From Synechocystis salina LEGE 00031 (GTDB taxonomy: Bacteria > Cyanobacteriota > Cyanobacteriia > Cyanobacteriales > Microcystaceae): DNA of 64,000 bases. Numbering within the stretch: the stretch's first letter is position 1; each line of letters starts with the position of its first letter. A model generated the notes under the pieces. It did no database searches, had not been told where the DNA came from, and saw nothing but the letters and a program-made list of their open reading frames with translations. The stretch spans positions 23,593 to 87,592 of the forward strand of contig NZ_JADEVV010000010.1 of the NCBI RefSeq assembly GCF_015207985.1, in the 5' to 3' direction. This document shows positions 1 through 8,390 of the stretch, piece after piece. A program made the translations under genes and the position numbers.

Positions 1-203
1 TTCGTTATGTCCCGCTGGTGGAGCCACACTCGACCCGTATTAGGTTTTACCAGCCCCGTAGCAATGTAAAAAGTAGTGGTTTTGCCGGCGCCGTTGGGAC
101 CCAGTAAGCCGACAATTTCCCCAGGGGCGACCTGGGCGTTGACCCGATTGACCACACAACGTTTGCCGTAGAGTTTATGGATATTTTCTAAAACTAAGGT
201 CAC
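1..203 (-). CDS. lptB: LPS export ABC transporter ATP-binding protein LptB (partial)
   Basis: This is the N-terminal 67 codons of an ABC ATPase that runs off the left edge of the window. It reads VTLVLENIHKLYGKRCVV, then a Walker A motif GPNGAGKTTTFY, then TGLVKPNTGRVWL, which is the typical start of LptB. LptB powers extraction of lipopolysaccharide from the inner membrane with LptFG. I chose the GTG at 203; an in-frame GTG at 233 is also possible. The OstA/LptA-like gene lies 54 bp upstream on the same strand, which supports the lpt assignment. The Walker B and signature motifs are outside the window. Confidence 0.88.
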   Translation of the reverse strand, partial: MTLVLENIHKLYGKRCVVNRVNAQVAPGEIVGLLGPNGAGKTTTFYIATGLVKPNTGRVWLHQRDIT

Positions 204-257
204 GATCGCCGTTCTCGCTAAAAAGCCTGTCACCGAATGCCGTTAGTATCCCACAGC

Positions 258-794
258 TTAAGAACCCAGGGGAGGTAAATCCGGCAAAGTGTCACCGGGG
301 AGGGGATTGGGTCCAGTGGGGGACGGGCCGGCGGGATTTTGGGACTCCTCCACTAGATAAATCGATTCCACCTGTTGATTCGCTTCCGGGTTAGCAACGA
401 AACGTCCTTCGTCCACCAAATAGGTCATGGTTTCCGCCCGCATACTGTTGCCATCCTGGAGCACATAGACGTTGCCGCTGAGCACTAACCGTCTCTCCTG
501 GGAAAAATACTGGGCCTGGGCCGCCGTTGCCTGCAAATTGCGAGCAGGATAGTAAACTTGAACGTTCCCCCGGGCCGTCACCACCCCAGTTTGGGAATTG
601 GCCTCTTGGATATCGGAGCGAACAGTCATGGGACTAGAAGGAGCCGTTTGGGCCACCACCGAGGAATTATTGTTGACGGGTAGGGAAGTCAAGCTCCCTA
701 AGGCGGCCACGGCGATCGCCAACCAACCCCAGTGACGAGATAGCAAACGGGAAGGGGAAAAATGTTGAGGGAATACCATGGGCAAACGAACCAT
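258..794 (-). CDS. OstA/LptA-like periplasmic protein
   Basis: A 178-residue protein with a hydrophobic N-terminal segment (about residues 24-40, GWLAIAVAALGSL) ending near VVAQ, consistent with a signal peptide or anchor. The middle contains the OstA-like repeat pattern: SDIQEANSQTGVVTARGNVQVYYPARNLQATAAQAQYF and then RRLVLSGNVYVLQDGNSMRAETMTY (residues split here only for description). This is the beta-jellyroll pattern of LptA, which bridges LPS across the periplasm. The C-terminus is Pro-rich. It sits directly upstream of lptB, as in other lpt operons. The start at 794 is the first ATG; Met6 is an alternative. Confidence 0.8.
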   Translation of the reverse strand: MVRLPMVFPQHFSPSRLLSRHWGWLAIAVAALGSLTSLPVNNNSSVVAQTAPSSPMTVRSDIQEANSQTGVVTARGNVQVYYPARNLQATAAQAQYFSQERRLVLSGNVYVLQDGNSMRAETMTYLVDEGRFVANPEANQQVESIYLVEESQNPAGPSPTGPNPLPGDTLPDLPPLGS

Positions 795-940
795 AATCGC
801 TAACAGGCAAGCTAGGGAAGAAAGCAGGGGAAGATTGTCAACCCAATTAAAGCTAGTGTAGCGAATTCGGGCAATCTCTTTGGGACGCTAAGGTCAAAAA
901 TCCATCCTCCACCCTTGGGTTTTGGACGTGCACCCTGGGT

Positions 941-1315
941 TTAGGTTTCCCCTGGGCCATAGCTCTGCACACTATTTAATAATGCTGGCACCGCCGCCGC
1001 TGGCCAACCCCCTTCCGCTTTACGCCCCTGGTGCAAAATAAACCTCAATCCGTAGGCATGGGCATAGCCCTCAATTTCTAGCCAAATTAACTCACTGCTC
1101 AGTTCACAACAAATTTTTTCCTCCTCCATTAACTGGTCGGCGATCGCCGTGACAGTCTCGGCCAACTCCCGACTTAAACGCTTAAAGTCAGCAAATTCTG
1201 CCCTGGTCAACTCCAACGCCCAATCCTCTGAACCCAGTAAAAAAGGAAAAGTCTCGCCATTGGGATCAAAGCCCCAGCGCCAACCGGAACCCTCCTGAAT
1301 AGTTTTTGACAGCAT
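941..1315 (-). CDS. DUF1818 family protein
   Basis: A 124-residue soluble protein matching the cyanobacterial DUF1818 family. It opens with a W-G-x-D-P segment (SGWRWGFDPN) followed by FPFLLGSEDWALELT and an acidic helix (LMEEEKICCELSSELIWLE), then ends with the GRKAEGGWPAAAVPALL signature. The family has a known fold but no established function and is essentially confined to cyanobacteria. I start it at the ATG at 1315 rather than the TTG one codon upstream. The gene lies immediately downstream of rnpB on the same strand, 28 bp from the RNA's 3' end. No signal peptide or membrane segment is visible. Confidence 0.82.
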   Translation of the reverse strand: MLSKTIQEGSGWRWGFDPNGETFPFLLGSEDWALELTRAEFADFKRLSRELAETVTAIADQLMEEEKICCELSSELIWLEIEGYAHAYGLRFILHQGRKAEGGWPAAAVPALLNSVQSYGPGET

Positions 1316-1342
1316 CAAATTGGCCAGCGGAGAAGAAAAAAG

Positions 1343-1760
1343 AGAGTTAGTCGTAAGCCGGGTTCTGTTCCAGGATGCGAGGCACCCAGGGGGAGTTATC
1401 TATCTGGGAAATTTGTTACCAAATTCCTCAAGCGGTTCCACCAATCATGGGGCAGGAAAAAGACCAACCTTTGCCCCTCCGACCTTGCTTCCAACCGGGG
1501 TTTACCGAGCCAGTACCTCTCGATACTGCTGGTGCGCTCTTACCGCACCTTTGCACCCTTACCTTTTCAGGTATCAGTTATCAGGTATCAGGGGTTTAGA
1601 CTGATCACTGGTCACTGGTCACTGTAACGGCGGTATTTTTCTGTGGCACTATCCTCACGCTCGCGCGCACTGGGCGTTACCCAGCAAGTTTGGCCTTTGG
1701 GAAGCCCGGACTTTCCTCAGATTCCCTGTGACAGGAATCCGCAACTCCCGCCCTAACTCT
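1343..1760 (-). ncRNA. rnpB: RNase P RNA (M1 RNA, type A)
   Basis: The minus strand starts with AGAGTTAGGGCGGGAGTTGC near 1760 and ends with CCGGCTTACGACTAACTCT near 1343. The two ends pair to form helix P1. The conserved 3' part GAACCCGGCTTACGAC and the 5' part with GAGGAAAGTCCGGGCTTCC (about 1715-1700) are the hallmarks of bacterial RNase P RNA, the ribozyme that matures tRNA 5' ends. The RNA is about 418 nt long. Its middle (1567-1624) carries tandem heptamers, listed separately. Exact ends are judged by comparison with the family, not mapped. Confidence 0.96.
1567..1624 (-). repeat. Tandem heptamers inside rnpB
   Basis: On the minus strand this part of rnpB reads CAGTGAC, CAGTGAC, CAGTGAT, CAGT, then a 10-nt linker, then CTGATAC, CTGATAA, CTGATAC, CTGA. 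These are two short runs of degenerate 7-bp repeats. ATCAG of the first run can pair with CTGAT of the second, so the insert probably forms the terminal hairpin of a peripheral helix (P12 position). Short tandem heptamers in rnpB are known from other cyanobacteria. Related TATCAGG units recur between rpoB and rpoC2. Confidence 0.75.
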
Positions 1761-1877
1761 CTTTTTCTAGTGTGCCATTGATCAGAACTCTCCGCCGATG
1801 TGGTTGAGGGCGCAAATTAATTGAAACTTCATTGCCTCCTCCGTAGTCTTGGGGGATTGGTGCTAGAAACTGATCCC

Positions 1878-2774
1878 ATGAAAAAATTTGCCTGTTTAGC
1901 TTTGTCCGTATTACTCAGTGGAGCCGTGGGCTTACCCAGTGGGGCCGGAGAAGTATTGGATCGCATTGAACAAACGGGGGTGATTAATGCCGGCACCAGA
2001 AAGGATGCGGTGCCCTTCGCCTACGTCGATGACCAAGGGCAATGGGTGGGCTTTTCCATCGATATGCTGGAATTAATTCGCCGGGAAGCGGAAGCCAGAC
2101 TAGGCAGGCCAATCAAGCTAAATATGGTGGAAGCCACCGCCGATAACCGCTTTGACTTGATTAAAGATCAAACCATTGATTTAGAATGCGCTTCTTCCAC
2201 TTTCACTTGGAATAGAACAGCAATGGTGGATTTTTCGGTTAGTTACTTTGCCGATGGCACCAAAATTATCACCGGGGTGGACAGTGATTTAGAGTCCGCC
2301 GATTCCTTGGCTGGTCGGGCGATCGGGGTTATTGCCGACACCACCAACGAAAAAGCTATTCTTAATTTTCAGCCGGGGGCGACCATCGTCGAAGTTGAAG
2401 ACCAAGCCGATGGTATGGCCAAGCTCGAAGCTGGAGAAATTGAAGCCTTTGCCGGAGATGGCATTGTTTTGGCCGGGTTGAAAAAAACTTCTGACAATCC
2501 CCAACAGTGGAAGGTGGTGCCTAATTTTCCCTATCAGTACGAAGCCTATGCCTGTTTATTGCCCAAAGATGATTCGGATTGGCGCAATTTGGTGAATTAT
2601 AGCCTGCTCAAATATATGGAGGGGGTAATCAGTGATCAGAGGACAGCGGTGGAGATTTATGAACGGTGGTTCGATGAAGAAACTGGCGTTGCTCCCTATC
2701 CCCGGGAAACGATCAACGATTATTACCAGGGCATTGTGGACAGTTTTGAATGGATTCCCATTGTTAGCTATTAA
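1878..2774 (+). CDS. Periplasmic amino-acid-type substrate-binding protein (SBP_bac_3)
   Basis: A protein of 298 residues from the chosen ATG at 1878, which gives a clean signal peptide MKKFACLALSVLLSGAVG with cleavage near GAG-EVL. A longer reading from 1821 would add 19 residues with no useful feature. The mature part is a family-3 solute-binding protein: LDRIEQTGVINAGTRKDAVPFAY, GFSIDMLELI, ECASSTFTWNR, and a lobe-2 segment GRAIGVIADTTNEKAI. It should bind a polar amino acid in the periplasm and deliver it to an ABC permease. No permease or ATPase gene is adjacent, so the substrate and partner are unknown. The gene is monocistronic, oriented away from rnpB. Confidence 0.85.
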   Translation: MKKFACLALSVLLSGAVGLPSGAGEVLDRIEQTGVINAGTRKDAVPFAYVDDQGQWVGFSIDMLELIRREAEARLGRPIKLNMVEATADNRFDLIKDQTIDLECASSTFTWNRTAMVDFSVSYFADGTKIITGVDSDLESADSLAGRAIGVIADTTNEKAILNFQPGATIVEVEDQADGMAKLEAGEIEAFAGDGIVLAGLKKTSDNPQQWKVVPNFPYQYEAYACLLPKDDSDWRNLVNYSLLKYMEGVISDQRTAVEIYERWFDEETGVAPYPRETINDYYQGIVDSFEWIPIVSY

Positions 2775-2856
2775 CAATTATTGGCAGAGTTTGAAATAGG
2801 GAATAGTTTCCCCCCGACTCTTCGTTAGAAGGAATGATTAAATTAGGCAGTTTCTG

Positions 2857-4335
2857 ATGCATAATTTTCTTCTGAGGACGAGCAAGCATCTATTACATCC
2901 AGCTTTTAATAGTTTTAATCACGCATTACATCAGCCTGAAGTCGAACAAGAGCGATTGAAAATTAAAATTATTCAGCGCTTAATTCATACCCATTATGGC
3001 CAATCTTTGGGCATCACGAAAAATTCCCCCTGGTCGGCTATTCCTATAGTTAGTTATGAAGATTTTTCTCCTTGGCTAGAACAGCAGCAAACTTCGCCTA
3101 CACAATCAATCATTACCAACGAAAAAATTCGATCTTGGCAACAAACTTCCGGCAGTTCTGGAGCCAGTAAGCAAATTCCCTATACCCATGGTTTACTAAC
3201 TGCGTTTACGTTTATGTTTGCTGTTTGGGCCTACGATTTGCTCCACCATGGCCCAGATTTTCGCACAGGCAAAACCTATGCTTGTATTTCTCCCACCTTT
3301 GGCGATCGCCCTGGAGGCATTGATGACACGGATTATTTAACGGGACCTCTGCGCTGGCTTAGTAGTTATTTTTTAGTGCGGGTGGGTAATCATTTTTCCG
3401 ACGGGGATACTTTTCGTTGGGTTTTAGCCCTAGCTTTATTACAAAACCCAGACTTAGAAATTATTTCCCTTTGGAGTCCAACTTTTTTGACCGTGCAATT
3501 AGCATTTATCACTCAGAACCGCCATGCCCTAATTGCAGCCCTTGGCGATCGCCTGGATGATGCCAGACGGAAAGCTCTAGCAACAGAGCCGATTAATTGG
3601 TTAAAAATCTGGCCACAGTTAAAGCTGATTTCCTGTTGGAATCAACTATTTGCCAGGGAACAGGCCGGGATTTTGCAAGCTTATTTTCCCGGAATATTTA
3701 TCCAAGGAAAAGGTCTATTAGCCACGGAAGCTCCCATTACCATTCCCTTAATCAAGGCTGGGGGATTTGTGCCCTTGGTGAACCAAATTGTGTTGGAATT
3801 CATGGCTGCTGATGGCACCATTGTGGATTTGTCTAACCTACAAACAGGTCAAATTTATCAACTAATTATTTCCACTCCGGGGGGACTATACCGTTATCGC
3901 CTTGGCGATCGCCTGCAGGTATCCCATTGGTATCTTAAAACTCCTTGCTTAGCTTTGGTGGGTAGGGGCGATCGGGTGAGTGACTTGGTGGGGGAGAAAT
4001 TAACCGAAGAATTTGTGGACCAAACCTTGAGGGATCTCGCCTTGGTCGATGGCGACGGTCTCCGTTGCTTAGTGCCAGTGCCGGGGCCCCAACCCCATTA
4101 CGTTTTCTACCTATCCCCTACGGCAATGATGGCGATCGCCGGAGAAGAACAAACATTGGCCCAGCGACTAGATCACAGCCTCCAACGTAGTTTCCATTAC
4201 CGTCGGGCTCGGCAGTTGGCACAGTTAGGCCCCGTGCAAGTGAGGACAGACGGTTATCCCCATTGGTTAACCCAGGGGCGTTGGGGAGATGAAAAAGGTT
4301 ATTGCCTCCGCATTCCTCCTTCTAACCTTGTTTGA
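2857..4335 (+). CDS. GH3 auxin-responsive-promoter family protein
   Basis: A 492-residue member of the GH3 family, the acyl-adenylate-forming enzymes that in plants conjugate amino acids to hormone carboxylates. Visible signatures are the nucleotide-binding loop QQTSGSSGASKQIPYT (about residues 95-110), a central substrate region with SYFLVRVG, the TEAPITIPL stretch, and the motif GLYRYRLGDRLQV preceding the C-terminal domain with VGRGDRVSDLVGEKLTE. The length is a little short of the plant enzymes. The bacterial role is not established, and conjugation of a carboxylate to an amine is an inference from family membership. The ycf4 gene follows 137 bp downstream on the same strand. Confidence 0.85.
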   Translation: MHNFLLRTSKHLLHPAFNSFNHALHQPEVEQERLKIKIIQRLIHTHYGQSLGITKNSPWSAIPIVSYEDFSPWLEQQQTSPTQSIITNEKIRSWQQTSGSSGASKQIPYTHGLLTAFTFMFAVWAYDLLHHGPDFRTGKTYACISPTFGDRPGGIDDTDYLTGPLRWLSSYFLVRVGNHFSDGDTFRWVLALALLQNPDLEIISLWSPTFLTVQLAFITQNRHALIAALGDRLDDARRKALATEPINWLKIWPQLKLISCWNQLFAREQAGILQAYFPGIFIQGKGLLATEAPITIPLIKAGGFVPLVNQIVLEFMAADGTIVDLSNLQTGQIYQLIISTPGGLYRYRLGDRLQVSHWYLKTPCLALVGRGDRVSDLVGEKLTEEFVDQTLRDLALVDGDGLRCLVPVPGPQPHYVFYLSPTAMMAIAGEEQTLAQRLDHSLQRSFHYRRARQLAQLGPVQVRTDGYPHWLTQGRWGDEKGYCLRIPPSNLV

Positions 4336-4472
4336 AAAACGCTCCTGACCAAAAATTGGGGACAAACCAGACACAATTCCTTCCCGGCGATCGCCCCATC
4401 TGCCAAGCCCCTAGCCCTGATGGGGTAAAATTCAAGGGTTGGTTTCGTTGTAATTATCAGTTAGAGAAATAC

Positions 4473-5039
4473 ATGGGTGGACAGACGCTCGCAGAATCTT
4501 CCCAAATTTTGCGCCAAGAAGTATTGGGAGCCCGCCGCTTCAGCAACTTTTTTTGGGCTGGAATTTCCACCATTGGCGGTGTTGGTTTCCTGTTGGCCGG
4601 CCTTTCTAGCTACTTCGGCAAAAATCTTTTGATTGTTAGTGACACTACCGGACTGCAGTTTATTCCCCAAGGTGTGGCCCTACTTTTCTACGGTGTGGCC
4701 GGCAGCACAGTGGCAGGTTATCTCTGGTTGACCATGGCTCTGAACGTGGGCAGTGGTTACAACGAATTCAATAAAAAATCGGGGCAGGTAACCATTTTTC
4801 GTTGGGGTTTCCCCGGCAAAAATCGCCGCATTGAATTGGTTAATAAAATTGCCGATGTCCAGGCAGTAAAAGCAGAAATTAAGGAAGGTGTTAACCCTAA
4901 GCGTTCCCTGTACCTCAAAGTTAAACAGCGACGGGACATTCCCCTCACCAGGGCTGGGCAACCCATTTCCCTTTCCCAGTTGGAAAACCAAGGGGCTGAG
5001 TTAGCTCGCTTTCTAGGGGTGCCCCTGGAAGGCTTGTAA
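4473..5039 (+). CDS. ycf4: Photosystem I assembly protein Ycf4
   Basis: A 188-residue thylakoid membrane protein. The N-terminal region QILRQEVLGARRFSNFFWAG is followed by two transmembrane helices (about residues 25-45 and 65-85) separated by the hairpin YFGKNLLIVSDTTGLQFIPQG. The C-terminal stromal domain carries VTIFRWGFPGKNRRIELV and the conserved ending ELARFLGVPLEGL. Ycf4 is a scaffold for assembly of photosystem I. I start at the ATG at 4473 because it gives the family's usual length; a longer in-frame reading from 4332 overlaps the GH3 stop and adds a non-conserved leader. Confidence 0.96.
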   Translation: MGGQTLAESSQILRQEVLGARRFSNFFWAGISTIGGVGFLLAGLSSYFGKNLLIVSDTTGLQFIPQGVALLFYGVAGSTVAGYLWLTMALNVGSGYNEFNKKSGQVTIFRWGFPGKNRRIELVNKIADVQAVKAEIKEGVNPKRSLYLKVKQRRDIPLTRAGQPISLSQLENQGAELARFLGVPLEGL

Positions 5040-5117
5040 ATTACCGTTTCCCCCAGCCAGATCCCAATATCAAAGGCACCAAATCCAGGGCAGAAACCGG
5101 GTATGTGCTGTGTTAAA

Positions 5118-5145
5118 TTGACCTGCACTTACTCTGGAAGATAAT
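5118..5145 (+). promoter_or_regulatory. Candidate sigma-70-type promoter for the cyclophilin-ureohydrolase pair
   Basis: TTGACC at 5118-5123 and GATAAT at 5140-5145 are separated by 16 bp, a good match to a group-1 sigma consensus. They lie about 108 bp before the cyclophilin start codon, implying a leader of roughly 100 nt. No hairpin of note was seen in that leader. This is judged by eye only. Confidence 0.45.
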
Positions 5146-5252
5146 CGAGGTGGACTAAGATCCCTAGCAAGGGACTCTAGGTTGGCTGATTTGCACAAAG
5201 ATAACAGCAGTCCCCATTAGCAATTACGGAGATTATTAGGAGATTAGATTTT

Positions 5253-6002
5253 ATGCGGATTTTACCGAACATTAGCCGAGCCACTTGGTTTGTGGGCATC
5301 TTTTTTGTTGTCAATATCTTGCTTACTGCTTGCAATCAGCCATCTGCCAATTCTTCAGCAGATCCCTCCCCCACAGAAAGCAACGGCCCAGTGGCCCAGT
5401 TAGCCACAGACCAGTACAAGGACTATAAGCCCCGCTTAAATGGCAAAGCCACCGTGGAAATGATGGTTAACGGCAAGCCGATCATCATTGAAGTGGACGG
5501 AGAAAATGCGCCGATCACCGCCGGTAACTTCGTTGACCTAGTGGAACAGGGCTTCTACAACGGCCTAACTTTCCACAGGGTAGTGGATGGCTTTGTGGCC
5601 CAGGGGGGAGATCCCAAAGGTGACGGTACGGGCGGCTATGTGGATAAAAATACCCAACGTCCCCGCAATATTCCTTTGGAAATTAAGATCGATCCTTCGG
5701 TGGAGAATGCGCCGCAAGAGCCTTTGTATGGTCAACCGGTGGGACAACAGGGCGGCTACAGCAGTCCCCCCGTGGTGTTGCCCCATAAAAGCGGTGCAGT
5801 GGCCATGGCCCGTTCCCAAATGCCGGATTCCGCTTCTTCCCAGTTCTATTTCACCCTGTCTGATGAAACGGGATTTTTAGACGGTGATTATGCCGTGTTT
5901 GGTTACGTCACCCAGGGCATGGACGAGGTGCTGAAGATCAAACAGGGAGACAAAATCCAGTCCGCCAAGGTAATTGCAGGGCAAAATAACCTAGAAAAAT
6001 AG
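5253..6002 (+). CDS. Cyclophilin-type peptidyl-prolyl cis-trans isomerase, lipoprotein
   Basis: A 249-residue protein with a lipoprotein signal: hydrophobic segment [16 protein letters not shown], with lipobox LTAC placing the lipidated cysteine at residue 27. A low-complexity linker follows, then the cyclophilin domain from about residue 65 ([30 protein letters not shown]). Active-site signatures include [27 protein letters not shown] and [23 protein letters not shown]. It should catalyse prolyl isomerisation in the periplasm or thylakoid lumen. The start has a Shine-Dalgarno-like AGGAG about 10 nt upstream. The stop codon directly abuts the next ATG, so the two genes are co-transcribed. Confidence 0.93.
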   Translation: MRILPNISRATWFVGIFFVVNILLTACNQPSANSSADPSPTESNGPVAQLATDQYKDYKPRLNGKATVEMMVNGKPIIIEVDGENAPITAGNFVDLVEQGFYNGLTFHRVVDGFVAQGGDPKGDGTGGYVDKNTQRPRNIPLEIKIDPSVENAPQEPLYGQPVGQQGGYSSPPVVLPHKSGAVAMARSQMPDSASSQFYFTLSDETGFLDGDYAVFGYVTQGMDEVLKIKQGDKIQSAKVIAGQNNLEK

Positions 6003-6923
6003 ATGGATAGTTCTCACGAAATTTTCCCCCAGCCCAAACAGTTCCTGGAATCGGAATCCGTTACCCCCTATGCTGATGCCGCCGTGGTGGTGGTGCCCAT
6101 TCCCTACGAAGCCACTACTTCCTACCGCAAGGGCTGTCAGTATGGCCCTGGGGCGGTGCTAGAAGCTTCGGACCAGTTGGAAGCCTACGATGAAGAGTTG
6201 AATACTTCCCCTTGTCATGATTTGGGCATTTACACCTGTGCTCCCTTGGCAGACAGCAATGAGCATCCGACTTTGGCAGGGGATGCCATGGTGACCCAGG
6301 TTTGTGACGGTATTGTCCCCTTTGTGGAGGACGGTAAATTTGTGGTGGCGATCGGTGGGGAGCATGCCATTACCACTGGGGTAGTGCGGGCTATGCAGAA
6401 GGTAACGTCGGAGTCTTTCACTGTGGTGCAAATTGACGCCCACGGAGATATGCGGGACAAATTTGAAGGTTCCCAACATAACCATGCTTGTGTGATGCGC
6501 CGGGTGTTGGAATTAGGTTTACCCACTCTCCCGATCGCCATCCGGGCCATTTGTCAGGAAGAAGCAGACTTGATAAGGGAAAAAAATATTCCTGTCTTTT
6601 GGGCTAGGGAAATGGCTGATAACCCTGATTGGATTGACCAGGCGATCGCCAGCATCACTACGGAGAAAGTCTTTCTCACCATCGACATGGACGGTTTTGA
6701 TCCAGGCTTCATGCCGGGGGTAGGTACTCCCGAACCAGGGGGGCTAGGTTGGTATGAAGGGTTAAAATTTTTCCGCCGTCTTTTTCAAACCAAGCAAGTG
6801 ATTGGTTGTGACTTGATGGAGTTGGCTCCGGTGCCGGGCTCAGTGGTGTCGGAATTTTCCACAGCGAAGCTGGCTTACAAGTTGATGGGTTACTGGGGAG
6901 AGTCCCAGGGGAAAAAACCTTAG
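6003..6923 (+). CDS. Ureohydrolase family protein (agmatinase/arginase/guanidinase-like)
   Basis: A 306-residue manganese or nickel ureohydrolase. Metal ligands are visible in GGEHAIT, in QIDAHGDMRD (DAHxD), and in TIDMDGFDPGFMPGVGTPEPGG (DxDxxDP), whose residues are described here by motif only. These enzymes hydrolyse a guanidino group to urea, for example agmatine to putrescine. Cyanobacterial members have turned out to differ in substrate, including guanidine, so I do not assign one. The start codon follows the cyclophilin stop without a gap, which shows translational coupling. Downstream is a short noncoding stretch with a dispersed GC-rich repeat. Confidence 0.88.
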   Translation: MDSSHEIFPQPKQFLESESVTPYADAAVVVVPIPYEATTSYRKGCQYGPGAVLEASDQLEAYDEELNTSPCHDLGIYTCAPLADSNEHPTLAGDAMVTQVCDGIVPFVEDGKFVVAIGGEHAITTGVVRAMQKVTSESFTVVQIDAHGDMRDKFEGSQHNHACVMRRVLELGLPTLPIAIRAICQEEADLIREKNIPVFWAREMADNPDWIDQAIASITTEKVFLTIDMDGFDPGFMPGVGTPEPGGLGWYEGLKFFRRLFQTKQVIGCDLMELAPVPGSVVSEFSTAKLAYKLMGYWGESQGKKP

Positions 6924-6970
6924 CTGTTGTCAAAAATTCTATTGAAGTTTAGGAAAAAGGGGATATAAAA

Positions 6971-7040
6971 GCTTGTTTGAAAAGCCCCCCCTAGCCCCCC
7001 AAATTTGGAGGGAAACTGAGTGAAAGTTCCCCATATAGCC
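6971..7040 (+). repeat. Dispersed GC-rich repeat, copy 1
   Basis: The stretch starting GCTTGTTTGAAAAGCCCCCC and continuing through AAATTTGGAGGGAAACTGA to CCCCATATAGCC matches, in inverted orientation, the sequence at 35423-35498. Similarity covers about 70 bp, with one small indel in the C-run. Both copies lie in intergenic DNA. The core is a C-run, AAATTT, G-run inverted repeat. It has no coding capacity. It may be a miniature element or a REP-like sequence. Confidence 0.7.
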
Positions 7041-7105
7041 AAAGTGTTAAAACGACAGGGCCAAAATTGACCCGTGAACTCTAAACTTTGCGGGTGCAAA
7101 CTTCC

Positions 7106-8020
7106 TCAAAATAATAAAGGTTTGAGGGTTTCTACCACGGATTTGGCTAAGCTCGGTAAATGGTAGCCCCCTTCCAGCCCTAAGACCAGATGGGGAGAGA
7201 TTTCCATTAGATAATGGGTCATCATGCCGTAATCCTCCGGAATTAGATTCATATAGGCCAAGGGATCGGCTCGGTTAGCATCATAACCAGCACTCACCAA
7301 CAGTAAATCTGGTTTTGCCTGTCGTAAAAACGGGAGAATTTTGTCCTCAAAAGCCTCTTGATAAACGTGGCCATCTCCCCCTGGTTTGAGGGGAATATTG
7401 AGCACATTGTTATGTTTACCCCGATCGCCTGCGGCCCCTGTGCCGGGATAACAGGGAAATTGGTGCAAAGAACAATAAAAAATTCGGGGATTATTTTCCA
7501 CCAACGCTTCAGTACCATTGCCGTGGTGCACATCCCAATCCACAATGGCTACCCGTTCCACCCCTGGCCTAGTTAAAGCGTAATGGGCGGCGATCGCCAC
7601 ACTGTTGAGCAAGCAGAAACCCATACCCGTGTTGCGAATGGCATGGTGACCGGGGGGACGGGCTAGGACAAATGCCGCCTCCTGTTGGCTTAAAGCGTGG
7701 TCAACTGCATCTAGCCAGGCCCGCACCGCTAAGCGAGCCAAATCATAGCTCTGGGGAGAAACAGGGGTATCGACATCGAGGGAACCACCGCCCTCCTCAG
7801 CTAATTTTGCCAATTTGTTTAAATATTCTTGGCTATGGCAGCGGAGAATGTATGGGTCTAAATTCCAGGCCACCGGGGAAGGCCTTTGCCAATGGAGATA
7901 ATTGGCCCCGGGCATCTTCCGTAAAGCAGTGACAATCGCCGTCAGTCGAGCTGGACATTCGGGGTGGGTGGGGCCAGTTTCGTGGTGCAAAAAATCCGCG
8001 CTGTAGATAATAGCGACCAT
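7106..8020 (-). CDS. Histone-deacetylase-family deacetylase (class II HDAC/acetoin utilisation type)
   Basis: A 304-residue arginase-deacetylase fold protein. Signatures are the N-terminal HHETGPTHPECPARLTAI, the catalytic VLARPPGHHA, the zinc-binding VAIVDWDVHHGNGT, the LLVSAGYDANRADPL loop and the C-terminal GLEGGYHL. Bacterial members deacetylate acetyl-lysine proteins, polyamines or small molecules; the substrate here is unknown. No signal peptide is present, so it is cytosolic. It is transcribed alone, divergently from psbM, and convergent with the ureohydrolase gene across the repeat-bearing gap. Confidence 0.92.
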   Translation of the reverse strand: MVAIIYSADFLHHETGPTHPECPARLTAIVTALRKMPGANYLHWQRPSPVAWNLDPYILRCHSQEYLNKLAKLAEEGGGSLDVDTPVSPQSYDLARLAVRAWLDAVDHALSQQEAAFVLARPPGHHAIRNTGMGFCLLNSVAIAAHYALTRPGVERVAIVDWDVHHGNGTEALVENNPRIFYCSLHQFPCYPGTGAAGDRGKHNNVLNIPLKPGGDGHVYQEAFEDKILPFLRQAKPDLLLVSAGYDANRADPLAYMNLIPEDYGMMTHYLMEISPHLVLGLEGGYHLPSLAKSVVETLKPLLF

Positions 8021-8168
8021 GGTGGGAGGAGGAGGATGGTGAAATTAAGTAAAGAAAGTGGAGCAAAAAGTTTGGCCAGCCCCTCAGCCATTGCCCCAGG
8101 GCCATGACCCACCAATGCTATTCTAGGTAGGGTATTGAGCCAAATTTAAGATCGAGGCAGTTTAGGCT

Positions 8169-8276
8169 ATGCAAGTTAATAATCTCGGCTTTATAGCAAG
8201 TATTTTATTTGTGTTGGTGCCAACGGTTTTCCTGTTGATCCTGTTTATTCAAACCGGTAAACAGAGCGAAAGCTAA
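8169..8276 (+). CDS. psbM: Photosystem II reaction-centre protein M
   Basis: A 35-residue single-span protein, too short for most gene callers. It opens [20 protein letters not shown] and ends in a polar tail GKQSES. The N-terminal MQVNxLGFIA and the helix are diagnostic for PsbM, a low-molecular-weight subunit at the photosystem II dimer interface in the thylakoid membrane. It lies alone between two minus-strand genes and is followed by a strong intrinsic terminator (8312-8341), consistent with a short monocistronic mRNA. Confidence 0.97.
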
Positions 8277-8311
8277 GCCTTGGTTAACCATTGTCAAACA
8301 GAACAGAGTCA

Positions 8312-8341
8312 GGGGTGGAGTCTATCCAGCCCCCTTTTTTT
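8312..8341 (+). terminator. Intrinsic terminator of psbM
   Basis: GGGGTGG and CCAGCCCC form a GC-rich stem with one bulged G around the loop AGTCTAT, followed by seven T. It lies 35 bp after the psbM stop and reads in the psbM direction. Confidence 0.8.
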
Positions 8342-8390
8342 GCCCAATGGATGATTTAAGCGTGGGTTAACATTTCGCTCTTGCTGGGGT

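Noticed and set aside
1320..1604. Plus-strand protein-coding reading frames across rnpB
   Set aside because: They are antisense to a conserved structural RNA and resemble no protein family.
4332..4472. N-terminal extension of Ycf4
   Set aside because: It overlaps the GH3 stop, is not like Ycf4, and Ycf4 is about 188 residues in cyanobacteria.
7358..7932. Plus-strand frames inside the HDAC-like gene
   Set aside because: They are antisense readings of a well-supported gene, with no signal or family match.
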